This document shows positions 7,649-14,379 of a stretch of 22,245 nucleotides of DNA, one piece after another (position 1 is the stretch's first letter; each line of letters opens with the position of its first letter). A program made the position numbers and the translations under genes. This DNA comes from JAYWAM01 sp043782425 (lineage in GTDB: Bacteria > Pseudomonadota > Gammaproteobacteria > Burkholderiales > Usitatibacteraceae): the NCBI GenBank assembly GCA_043782425.1, contig JAYWAM010000354.1:1-22245 (forward strand), written 5' to 3'. Under the pieces are notes generated by a model. The model had not been told where the DNA came from and did no database searches. It worked only from the letters and a program-made list of their open reading frames with translations.

Positions 7649-8439
7649 AAGCGCTGCCGCATCAGTTCAATCGTCTTCGACACGCCCTCGATCACGTAAC
7701 TCACGCGCAGTTGCTGATCGGAGAAGTTCCAGCCGTGGAACTCCAGCGTCACCGTCCCCACTTCCTGATGCGGCCCGCCCTGGAAATTGGCGTCGCCGAA
7801 GAACGTTCCCGTGGTCTTGAACACCTTAGTCACATAACGCGTCGGGGTCGCCCAGGCTCCGGGGCCGATCAAGTACCACACCGGCTGACCGCTAGCGTTA
7901 TAGACATACAGCGCACCGGCCAATAGGCGCGATTGCGTCTGCAACAAGTGTAGGCCCCACCCGGACTCGGACGGCGAATAATACGTGTCCGCGTAGTTGA
8001 AGCGCGGATACACGCCGTCGGTCAGGCTCTCGACCGGCGCCACGGTCAGAGGTTGGCTGCCGATCAACTGACCTTGCTCGGTCACAACGCGCAGCGTATA
8101 CGTTCCCGCCGGCAGCGGGCCGATGCGATAGGTCCGGATGCATTCAATGCAGGCTGGGTTAGGCCCCCAATCGAAGGGCGAGCTTGGGCCGCTGCACCCT
8201 GATACCGTATTGAGATAAGTAATGTCGATGTTGCCTCCCGACATTGAGATTCTTACCCTTTGCGGCCCGAACAATTCGCAACTATCCGGAGGAGCCACCC
8301 TGCTCAAGGTGATTTCGTCAATTGCCGTGGGATTGGCAGGCGTGACCGAGAACACCGTAGTCAAGGGCCACGTGTATGGCTGCGCCTGCGCCGTCAAGCT
8401 CAGGAGTGTGGTGGAAAACAGCAATAGCCAGCGTTTCAT
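7645..8439 (-). CDS. Secreted protein with C-terminal ESGWG domain
   Basis: A 264-residue exported protein of unknown function. Residues 1-19 form a Sec signal peptide (MKRWLLLFSTTLLSLTAQA, cleavage before QPYTW). Residues about 25-135 look like a beta-sandwich region with four cysteines, ending in a typical strand (AGTYTLRVV). Residues about 147-264 form a domain with the signature PSESGWGLHL (E158-G162), then Y-x-Y-x-x-x-G-x-PVWYL, GAW and VGTVTLEF, ending near the C-terminus. The same signature recurs in the secreted protein at 13500-14336, so the two are homologous over this domain. The ATG at 8439 has AAAGGAACTGCT before it. The 3' end abuts a duplicated fragment of its own N-terminus. 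Probably periplasmic or surface exposed; no enzyme motif seen. Confidence 0.8.
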   Translation of the reverse strand: MKRWLLLFSTTLLSLTAQAQPYTWPLTTVFSVTPANPTAIDEITLSRVAPPDSCELFGPQRVRISMSGGNIDITYLNTVSGCSGPSSPFDWGPNPACIECIRTYRIGPLPAGTYTLRVVTEQGQLIGSQPLTVAPVESLTDGVYPRFNYADTYYSPSESGWGLHLLQTQSRLLAGALYVYNASGQPVWYLIGPGAWATPTRYVTKVFKTTGTFFGDANFQGGPHQEVGTVTLEFHGWNFSDQQLRVSYVIEGVSKTIELMRQRF

Positions 8440-8509
8440 AGCAGTTCCTTTCTAGAACGTAACAACAGTAAGCATTTCATCACGATTCCTCTCGTATTTT
8501 TTCGCACCA

Positions 8510-9029
8510 TTAATAGCTGGGGCGGCCGCCGTTATTGGGATAGACCCAACCCAGAGAACTCCGGTAATTGATAATCTGCGTATAGCCTTGCACTTCCATC
8601 GCCGCCAGCTCCGATTCGGGGAAAATCGCGTGATCGTCACGCGTGGCACTGTAACGCCGCAACAGGCGCACCATGCCCGGCTGCGGAGTCAGGGAATCGG
8701 GATACACATACCCCTCCACCCCATCGACCATATAGCCCACTTGAATGAAGGAGTTCTGCTCGCTCGGGTCGGTCAGATAGGCACGATCGACATGCGCCGG
8801 GTTGCCGACGCAGATGGGGTTCTAGGCCGTGGCGGTATTGCATGCATAGGACAGGCGCACCAGGGGCAACAGAGGGTTATTGGCATCGAAGGGATTGTTG
8901 CGCGTGGTAAACACCCACGTTTGTGCGCGCGGCAAACTAGCCGACGGGCGGAACATTCTGCGCCAGGCAAACGCCCTGTACCGCAAGCGCGCAAAACAGT
9001 AGAAAATTTCCTAAACGGATGGCTGACAT
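8510..9029 (-). pseudogene. Broken secreted protein with two tandem DUF5648-like repeats
   Basis: The minus strand reads as a protein with a signal peptide (MSAIRLGNFLLFCALAVQG, then VCLAQNVPPVG) starting at ATG 9029. That frame stops at TAG (8937-8939), and removing one T restores a frame continuing SLPRAQTWVFTTRNNPFDAN. A second lesion, an in-frame amber at 8822-8824, interrupts ACNTATA/NPICVG. The frame then runs to its natural end (GWVYPNNGGRPSY). Two similar half-repeats are visible (HVDRAYLTDPSEQ...GYVYPD and LLRRYSATRDDHAIFPESE...GWVYPN), resembling the GDHFYTTDPAE...GYVYP pattern of DUF5648-like secreted proteins. Two independent lesions argue for a real pseudogene and not a single sequencing error. 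Confidence 0.7.
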
Positions 9030-9154
9030 GGCTTGATTTCTGGTTATGGTAGGTTGGGAATAAATACCTAATTTAACAGCCTGTTGTTCTGACAGCGCGA
9101 GGTTAAAGTGAATGTTATTTTGCGTCCGTCTGCTAACGCACAGAGTCAGGTTTT

Positions 9155-9286
9155 TTAGTGCCCAAGCAGATCGCCTGCGGGCTTGAACGCTTCGACGCGA
9201 TCACAGATCACCTTGGCAATCGTCACCAACGGCACCCCGAGCAGCAGACCCCAGATGCCCCACAGCCAGCCGAAAAACAGCGCAGA
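9155..9286 (-). pseudogene. C-terminal remnant of an AI-2E/PerM family permease
   Basis: The 43 codons ending at TAA (9155-9157) read SALFFGWLWGIWGLLLGVPL, then VTIAKVICDRVEAFKPAGDL and LGH. This matches the last membrane segment and tail typical of AI-2E/PerM family transporters (FGxLWGxxGxLLxxPL...DR). Upstream coding sequence is missing: the frame breaks exactly where repeat element copy B begins (9288). It is therefore the stump of a deleted or rearranged permease gene. Confidence 0.72.
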
Positions 9287-9287
9287 A

Positions 9288-9360
9288 TTGTAGGGCGGGT
9301 AAGGAGTGTAGCGACGTAACCCGCCAGCGGTGATCGAAAAATAGGCTCTGGAACATTCGG
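9288..9360 (+). repeat. Dispersed palindromic element, copy B
   Basis: A direct copy of the element at 7427-7500. It shares TTGTAGGG.GGGT at the left, the run GTAGCGACGTAACCCGCC or close to it, AGCGGTGATCG, and GGAACATTC at the right end. Identity is highest in the middle. Its left edge coincides with the truncation point of the permease remnant. Direct copies 1.86 kb apart could have served as recombination sites. Confidence 0.8.
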
Positions 9361-9488
9361 AGACAACATTCGGTACTTGAGTTAGCTGTTGCCACTTCAG
9401 TTCCAGCTTTGATCTCGCCCCTAAGCGCCTTGCTCAACCACCTTCGATCGAGCTAACTCCAGTAGCGCATCCTGCACGCCAGCGCGCC

Positions 9489-9647
9489 TTACGGCGGACA
9501 TTGGTATGCAATGAACAGAGCCTGGCGCGAAGAAGAAAAGCAAATAACGGCCAGTGCTCTTAACTCGGGTGATGGCAGACCACCTATGCGTGTACTCATA
9601 CGATCAAGAAATGTATAGGGGAAATCGAGTTTAATACTGGTTTCCAT
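9489..9647 (-). CDS. Small hypothetical ORF (52 aa)
   Basis: The ATG at 9647 follows directly on the TGA of the previous small frame and is preceded by GAAGGAGCCTGA, a strong ribosome binding site, which makes translation plausible. The 52-residue product starts METSIKLDFPYTFLDRMS and has no recognised domain. Its end may be a frameshift: another minus-strand frame reads MSAVRRAGVQDALLELARSK (then VVEQGA) just downstream and looks like a genuine protein C-terminus. It may thus be the broken first half of a somewhat longer protein. Function unknown. Confidence 0.35.
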   Translation of the reverse strand: METSIKLDFPYTFLDRMSTRIGGLPSPELRALAVICFSSSRQALFIAYQCPP

Positions 9648-9752
9648 TCAGGCTCCTTCGGTTGCATTCGGGGTCAGTGCAGCGTCCAAGTTGCGCTTTG
9701 CTTCATAAGCTTCAAGTTCGGCGTCAGTCATGGGCTTAGTCTTCGAGGGCAC
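9648..9752 (-). CDS. Small hypothetical ORF (34 aa), possibly antitoxin-like remnant
   Basis: GTG at 9752 is preceded by AAAGGAGATTCGCC, an excellent ribosome binding site lying inside the 3' end of the upstream frame. The product (PSKTKPMTDAELEAYEAKRN, then LDAALTPNATEGA) is short, charged and helical. It overlaps the upstream toxin-like frame by 17 bases and is followed without gap by another small ORF, as in tightly coupled operons. No DNA-binding motif is visible. It is possibly what is left of an antitoxin or a standalone micro-protein; I do not recognise it. Confidence 0.4.
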   Translation of the reverse strand: MPSKTKPMTDAELEAYEAKRNLDAALTPNATEGA

Positions 9753-9846
9753 GGCGAATCTCCTTTAATTTGGGGCCGGTCAGGTTGTCCGTTTCGGCCT
9801 TGGCGTACAGCGCCAACAGCGCCAGTATGAGTGGCCGCATGTGCAT
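9736..9846 (-). pseudogene. C-terminal fragment resembling RelE/HigB-type toxin
   Basis: The minus-strand frame from ATG 9846 encodes 36 residues ending LALYAKAETDNLTGPKLKEI, then RRALED. The YAK-x-E-x-DNLT-x-x-x-LK-x-(I/L)R pattern is that of the C-terminal end of RelE/HigB-2-type mRNA interferase toxins. The N-terminal two thirds with the catalytic residues are absent, and the frame begins right after the aminotransferase stop (TAG, 9850-9852). No ribosome binding site precedes its ATGs. It is most likely a truncated toxin remnant, still attached to the two small downstream frames. Confidence 0.5.
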
Positions 9847-9849
9847 GCC

Positions 9850-10998
9850 CTAGACCTTGCAAAGAATCTCCGCCGCCTTCGCGAGCGTTTCTTCTTTTTT
9901 GGCAAAGCAGAAACGTAGCACCTTGTTGTCCTCGCCATCGTGATAAAAGGCGGAAACGGGAATCGATGCCACGCCCAGGTCTGTAACAAGGCGCCGCGCA
10001 TATTCGACATCAGCGCGCTGGTTCAGGTGGGCGTAGCTTGCGCTGACAAAATAGCTTCCCGCGCTGGGCATCCATTTAAAGCGCGATGTCTTGACGCGAT
10101 CGAGAAAATAATCGCGCTTGGCTTGATAAAAATTGCACAGGTCAAGATGCGTCGCCAGCTTCATATACTCGGCGATGGCGTACTGTGAAGGAGTGTGCAC
10201 GGTAAACACCACAAACTGGTGCGCTTTGCGAAATTCCTGCATCAACTCTTTTGGCGCGAGGCAATAAGCAATTTTCCAGCCGGTGACGTGATAAGTTTTT
10301 CCAAACGATGAGATCACGAAAGCGCGCCCAGCAAGCTCGGGGTAGCGCGCCACGCTTTCATGCCGTCTGCCATCGAATACGATGTGTTCGTAAACTTCGT
10401 CGCTGATGACAATGACATTGGTATTGCGCGTCACCGCTATCAGGCCGCGCATATCCGCTTCCGACCAGATGGTGGCGGTGGGATTGTGCGGCGTGTTAAT
10501 CATGATGGCGCGCGTACGCGGCGTGATGAGGCCGCGCACTTCATCCCAATCGGGCTTGTAGTCGGGATAGCGCAGGCGCGCATAGACAGGAACGCCGCCA
10601 TTGAGACGGATTGCAGGCTCGTAGCTGTCGTACACCGGCTCGAAAATAATTACCTCATCGCCCGCATGGGTGATGGCCGCCAAAGCAGTTTGTATGGCCT
10701 GGGTCGCGCCTGCCGTGACTGTGATTTCGTTCGAAATATCATATTGCCTGCCATACAGAGATTCGACCTTGGCGGCGATGGCTTCGCGTAGCGGCGCGAT
10801 CCCCGCCATGGGGGGATATTGATTCAGCCCAGCGCGCATGGCGTGGTTCATCAAGTCCAGCAGGCGCGGATCGCAATTAAAATCAGGAAAACCCTGACCG
10901 AGATTCACCGCGCCGCGCTCTGCCGCGAGCGCCGACATGACGGTAAAAATGGTGGTGCCGACTTGCGGCAGCTCGTAGGATATTTTGATGGGGTTCAC
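9850..10998 (-). CDS. PLP-dependent aminotransferase, methionine/kynurenine type (YbdL-like)
   Basis: A fold-type I aminotransferase of about 382 residues (numbering below from TTG 11007; subtract 3 for the GTG start). Key residues are NLGQGFPDF near 35-43, the Asn of NTPHNPT (N175), D203 and Y206 in ISDEVYEH, the PLP lysine K237 in SSFGKTYHVTGWK, and the C-terminal Arg in VLRFCFAK. The pattern matches the YbdL/kynurenine-aminotransferase branch (methionine or aromatic amino acids with 2-oxo acids). Two starts are possible, TTG 11007 and GTG 10998; neither has a clear ribosome binding site, and GTG was chosen. The upstream region (11015-11140) is taken up by a repeat element. Substrate is inferred from family only. 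Confidence 0.9.
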   Translation of the reverse strand: MNPIKISYELPQVGTTIFTVMSALAAERGAVNLGQGFPDFNCDPRLLDLMNHAMRAGLNQYPPMAGIAPLREAIAAKVESLYGRQYDISNEITVTAGATQAIQTALAAITHAGDEVIIFEPVYDSYEPAIRLNGGVPVYARLRYPDYKPDWDEVRGLITPRTRAIMINTPHNPTATIWSEADMRGLIAVTRNTNVIVISDEVYEHIVFDGRRHESVARYPELAGRAFVISSFGKTYHVTGWKIAYCLAPKELMQEFRKAHQFVVFTVHTPSQYAIAEYMKLATHLDLCNFYQAKRDYFLDRVKTSRFKWMPSAGSYFVSASYAHLNQRADVEYARRLVTDLGVASIPVSAFYHDGEDNKVLRFCFAKKEETLAKAAEILCKV

Positions 10999-11014
10999 GA
11001 TATACAATCACCGC

Positions 11015-11140
11015 TTATCGAGAATTACGAAATTTCGTGGCGCTTTTCCCACCCTCACCCCTGCCCTCTCCCGTCCAAGCGGGAGAGGGGGTTTTCTCCC
11101 TCTCCTCCGAAAATCGGGGGAGAGGGCAGGGGTGAGGGGG
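11015..11140. repeat. GC-rich inverted repeat element, first copy
   Basis: Perfect 21-bp outer arms at 11052-11072 and 11118-11138 (CCCTCACCCC / GGGGTGAGGG ends) enclose a second hairpin (CTCTCCCG...CGGGAGAG). A left flank TTATCGAGAATTACGAAATT (11015-11034) recurs before the copy at 22108-22224. It sits between the divergent aminotransferase and glycosyltransferase genes. The core is a well-known type of dispersed proteobacterial intergenic repeat. Confidence 0.85.
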
Positions 11141-11250
11141 TAACCACGTCGCGAAGTTGTCACACAAATACGTAGTTCTCAGTAGTTTGATCGACATGTC
11201 CATGATCTGTGGCACGCTGTGTTTTTTCCTTCCTCTTTTCTGAACATACC

Positions 11251-13455
11251 ATGCAACCCGATTCACAGTTCACCGTCATTGATAAGCTGCTGCGCCAAGG
11301 CGCGCTGAACGAGGCAAACGCGCTGCTTGAAGGCATGCTGCGCATTGACCCGGGCAATCGCGACGCGTTAATGCATCTGGCGGAGCTTGCGCTACATTGT
11401 AAACAGCCGGTGACCGCCTTGCAGTATGCCGACCTCCTCCTCGCACAGAATGCCGCCGACGCTGATGCGCTATTTTTCAAAGCCAAGGCAGAGCTTGCAA
11501 ATAATAATCCGGCGGCGGCGCTAGCGCTTATCAATGCGCTCGAATCACTACTCGCGGTCAAGACTGCGCCATTTTATCTGCTAAAAGGCAATATCCTGTT
11601 GGCGCAGGATAGTCATGCCGACGCAGCGCAGGCATTTGCAGCAGCCATCGCAATCGATCCGGGTTACGCGTCAGCCTATATGAATCTGGGGCAGGCCATG
11701 CGCCGCGCAGGAAACCTCGATGCGGCGCTGGCGGCCTGGAATCAATACGTGTTGTTGTCCCCGCAATCCATGGACGGTTGGATACAGCTTGCCGCAGCCG
11801 CCTCGGCGCTGGGGGATACGCAACAGGCCCAGTCTTACCTTGAGCGCGCCGTCGCCCTCGATACCAACAATCTGCCGCTATGCTTGGCGTTGGGCAAGCT
11901 GCACGCTGAAAGCCGGGATTTCGCCAAGGCTAGGCAATGCATTGAAAAAGCGCTGATGATAGACGCCCATAACGATGAGTGCGCGAGCCTGCTTGGATGG
12001 ATCAGCAACGAGCAGGGGGATGCTCACGGCGCACGTGCAATATTGAATCCGCCCTCTGATCGCAGTGTTGCATTTGCGCGGCGCACGCGACATGCGCTGC
12101 TGCTGCCGCAAATCTACGCAAGCAGCGAAGATTTGCTGCAATGGCGCGAGCGCTACACCGCCGGGCTGGCTGACCTGGTTGCCCACCTTGAAGAATATTG
12201 TCCCGACCCGAATCAGGTTTTTACACTCGACCAGACGAACTTTCTTCTCGCCTATCAAGGCTGTGACGACCTTGTTTTGCAGACGGACTACGCCAGTCTT
12301 CAACGACGCCTGATAGAAAAGGCAAGGCCGGATTTGACAGAGCGTTTCAAGCCCATCAAGCGTAACGGGAACAGGATCAAGGTTGGCTTTGTTTCGAGCT
12401 TCATGCGCGAATGTACCGTCGGACATTATTTTGCGTCCTGGATTGAAGGCCTCGACGCGGCGCAATTTGAGCGCACGCTGATTTATACGGGCGCCAACCC
12501 GGATGCGCTTACCCACAGAATTGCCGCACGCTGCGAACATTTTGCCGTCGCTCGTGGCACGACGCTTGAAATTGCCCAGGTCATTGCGGAGCGCGAGCTG
12601 GACATTCTCATCTACCCGGAAATCGGCATGGCCAGTCTGAACTATTTGCTCGCCAATATGCGCCTCGCGCCGCTTCAATGCGCGGCGTGGGGCCACCCTG
12701 TTAGCAGCGGAAGCAGTCTCATTGATTTCTTCTTTACCTGTTCCGCCATGGAACCCGCCGGCCACGAGCAGCACTATGCCGAATCGTTGCTCTATTTACC
12801 TGGGATTGGCACGTGCTACAACCTGCCGCAAGACAGCGACGAAAGCCTTACACGCGAGGCGCTTTCTCTCCCAGCGGGTAAGAATTTATACCTCTGCCCC
12901 CAGTCGCTGTTTAAGATTCACCCCGACAACGATGCGCACTACCTGGATATTCTTGCGGCGGATGAGAGCGGCATACTTGTCTTCATTCAGGACAGCGCGC
13001 CGCTGGTCACACAGACATTTGCACAGCGCCTCATGCACGGCATGGCGACACGCGGCATAGCGCCGCGCAACCAGATCAAATTCCTTCCACGCTTAAACAC
13101 TGCCGCATTCCGTCAACTGCTGTCACTGGCAGACGTGGTGCTCGATACCCTGCACTGGTCAGGTGGCAATACTTCGCTTGATAGCCTGGCGGTCGGCGCC
13201 CCTATCGTCACCTTGCCGGGCGCGTTTATGCGTGGTCGGCAAAGCAGGGCAATGCTGGAACTGCTGGGGGCGCCTGAACTGATCGTGGCGGACGCGGCGC
13301 ATTATGTGTCAACTGCGGTACAGATGGCGACCGATCCTCAGGCAAGGCAGAAAATTCGCGCGCGTATTCTCGCTGCGCGCGGCGATCTGTTTGACCGCGC
13401 CGAGCCGCTTAAGGCGCTTTCCGAGCATCTCGTACGGCTTTATGAATCACATTGA
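11251..13455 (+). CDS. TPR-containing glycosyltransferase, GT41 (O-GlcNAc transferase/SPINDLY-like)
   Basis: About 734 residues. The N-terminal half is a run of TPR-like helical repeats (for example GNRDALMHLAELALHCKQPV and PGYASAYMNLGQAMRRAGNL). From about residue 375 the GT41 catalytic region begins (RIKVGFVSSFMRECTVGHYF) and continues with LQCAAWGHPVSSGS, LYLCPQSLFKIHPDND, IKFLPRL and the nucleotide-sugar loop HWSGGNTSLDSLAVGAPIV with TLPGAFMRGRQS. Eukaryotic OGT/SPY enzymes modify Ser/Thr of proteins; bacterial relatives often glycosylate flagellins or surface proteins, but the acceptor here is unknown. The start at 11251 was preferred over GTG 11209 because the extra 14 residues are not TPR-like; the ribosome binding site is weak. 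The next gene, 44 bases downstream, encodes a secreted protein that could be a target. Confidence 0.87.
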   Translation: MQPDSQFTVIDKLLRQGALNEANALLEGMLRIDPGNRDALMHLAELALHCKQPVTALQYADLLLAQNAADADALFFKAKAELANNNPAAALALINALESLLAVKTAPFYLLKGNILLAQDSHADAAQAFAAAIAIDPGYASAYMNLGQAMRRAGNLDAALAAWNQYVLLSPQSMDGWIQLAAAASALGDTQQAQSYLERAVALDTNNLPLCLALGKLHAESRDFAKARQCIEKALMIDAHNDECASLLGWISNEQGDAHGARAILNPPSDRSVAFARRTRHALLLPQIYASSEDLLQWRERYTAGLADLVAHLEEYCPDPNQVFTLDQTNFLLAYQGCDDLVLQTDYASLQRRLIEKARPDLTERFKPIKRNGNRIKVGFVSSFMRECTVGHYFASWIEGLDAAQFERTLIYTGANPDALTHRIAARCEHFAVARGTTLEIAQVIAERELDILIYPEIGMASLNYLLANMRLAPLQCAAWGHPVSSGSSLIDFFFTCSAMEPAGHEQHYAESLLYLPGIGTCYNLPQDSDESLTREALSLPAGKNLYLCPQSLFKIHPDNDAHYLDILAADESGILVFIQDSAPLVTQTFAQRLMHGMATRGIAPRNQIKFLPRLNTAAFRQLLSLADVVLDTLHWSGGNTSLDSLAVGAPIVTLPGAFMRGRQSRAMLELLGAPELIVADAAHYVSTAVQMATDPQARQKIRARILAARGDLFDRAEPLKALSEHLVRLYESH

Positions 13456-13499
13456 GGAACGGTGGTAAGCTTTGCAACCGAGTTGAAGGAGGCGCCTCA

Positions 13500-14336
13500 A
13501 TGCGACACCTAATGCAATACCCAATCCACACTTGCCGTGTTTCAAGCGGCGTGGCCATGTTTTTGTTCGCCGCGCTTGCGGCGCCTGTAGTGCTCGCCCA
13601 GGCGAGCCTCACAGGAACCTGGAATGGCGCAGTCCTTGAAGCGCGCAGCAATTGTTCCAGCGCGCAGAACAACGGCGACCACGGCACCTACGCACAGTAC
13701 GATATCGGCATCGCCAACGGCACGATCTCTATTTCGCAGGCGGGGATAACCGGTTTGCAATGCGACTATGTTGGTACTTACAGCCAAAATGGCGCCGCGC
13801 AACAGGCTTCGGGGACTTTCCTTTGTAGCGACGGCAGGCGCGGCACTTGGCTGGCGACACAATTTCTTGTCACACAAAACGCCATGTCACTCAACTTCTC
13901 CGAGCAGTTGAATGGCAATGAAACCTGCACCATCAATGCCGTTCTGGGCGGAACGCGCCTAAGCGCCACTCAAGCGCCGCTGCCGTCTATCGATTACACC
14001 GGGGCGTGGTACAAGGCGGATGAATCGGGCTGGGGCGTCTCCATCGTCAAGGGGACGAATAACGTCCTCGGCGTCATCATTTATCACTACGACCCGGATC
14101 ATTCGCCCGTCTGGTTTCTCTTGCTAAATGGCGCCTGGCAAAACACCACGACCTACTCAGGGACGCTGTACCGTTACGCTGCTCCTTCCTATAGCGAGAC
14201 ATTCAACCCCGGCGCAGTCACCAGTGCGCCGGTTGGCGCGGCGACGCTGAACTTCACCTCTGCCACTGAGGCCACGCTTAGCTACTCTGTCAACAACGTA
14301 ATGCTGACCAAAGCCATCACCCGCTTATTTTTTTGA
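13500..14336 (+). CDS. Secreted protein with C-terminal ESGWG domain (second family member)
   Basis: A 278-residue exported protein. The signal peptide core is GVAMFLFAALAAPVVLAQA (about 17-35) after a long basic n-region. Residues about 36-155 contain paired cysteines (NCSS, LQCDY, FLCSDG, ETCTI) and look like a beta-rich domain that starts SLTGTWNG. Residues about 165-278 carry GAWYKADESGWGVSI (ESGWG at 175-179), YHYDPDHSPVWFLLLNGAW, VGAATLNF and a C-terminal aromatic end. This second half aligns with the secreted protein at 7645-8439. The ATG at 13500 has GAAGGAGGCGCCTCA upstream, which fixes the start. Function unknown; probably envelope or extracellular. It follows the OGT-like gene closely and may be co-transcribed. 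Confidence 0.82.
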   Translation: MRHLMQYPIHTCRVSSGVAMFLFAALAAPVVLAQASLTGTWNGAVLEARSNCSSAQNNGDHGTYAQYDIGIANGTISISQAGITGLQCDYVGTYSQNGAAQQASGTFLCSDGRRGTWLATQFLVTQNAMSLNFSEQLNGNETCTINAVLGGTRLSATQAPLPSIDYTGAWYKADESGWGVSIVKGTNNVLGVIIYHYDPDHSPVWFLLLNGAWQNTTTYSGTLYRYAAPSYSETFNPGAVTSAPVGAATLNFTSATEATLSYSVNNVMLTKAITRLFF

Positions 14337-14379
14337 TGCGCTTCTCTGATGCCCGGATAAAAATTACGAGCGCCGCGTT

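Noticed and set aside
8452..8649. 65-codon minus-strand frame overlapping the pseudogene
   Set aside because: Out of frame with the recognisable repeat domain; the protein-like reading is the other frame (8510-8740).
8822..8824. In-frame amber as possible recoded codon (pyrrolysine or suppressed TAG)
   Set aside because: A second lesion lies nearby and ordinary genes in the window end in TAG (for example 7419-7421 and 9850-9852), so recoding is unlikely.
7427..9360. Intact composite transposon
   Set aside because: No transposase or integrase frame, and no target duplications found at the outer edges.
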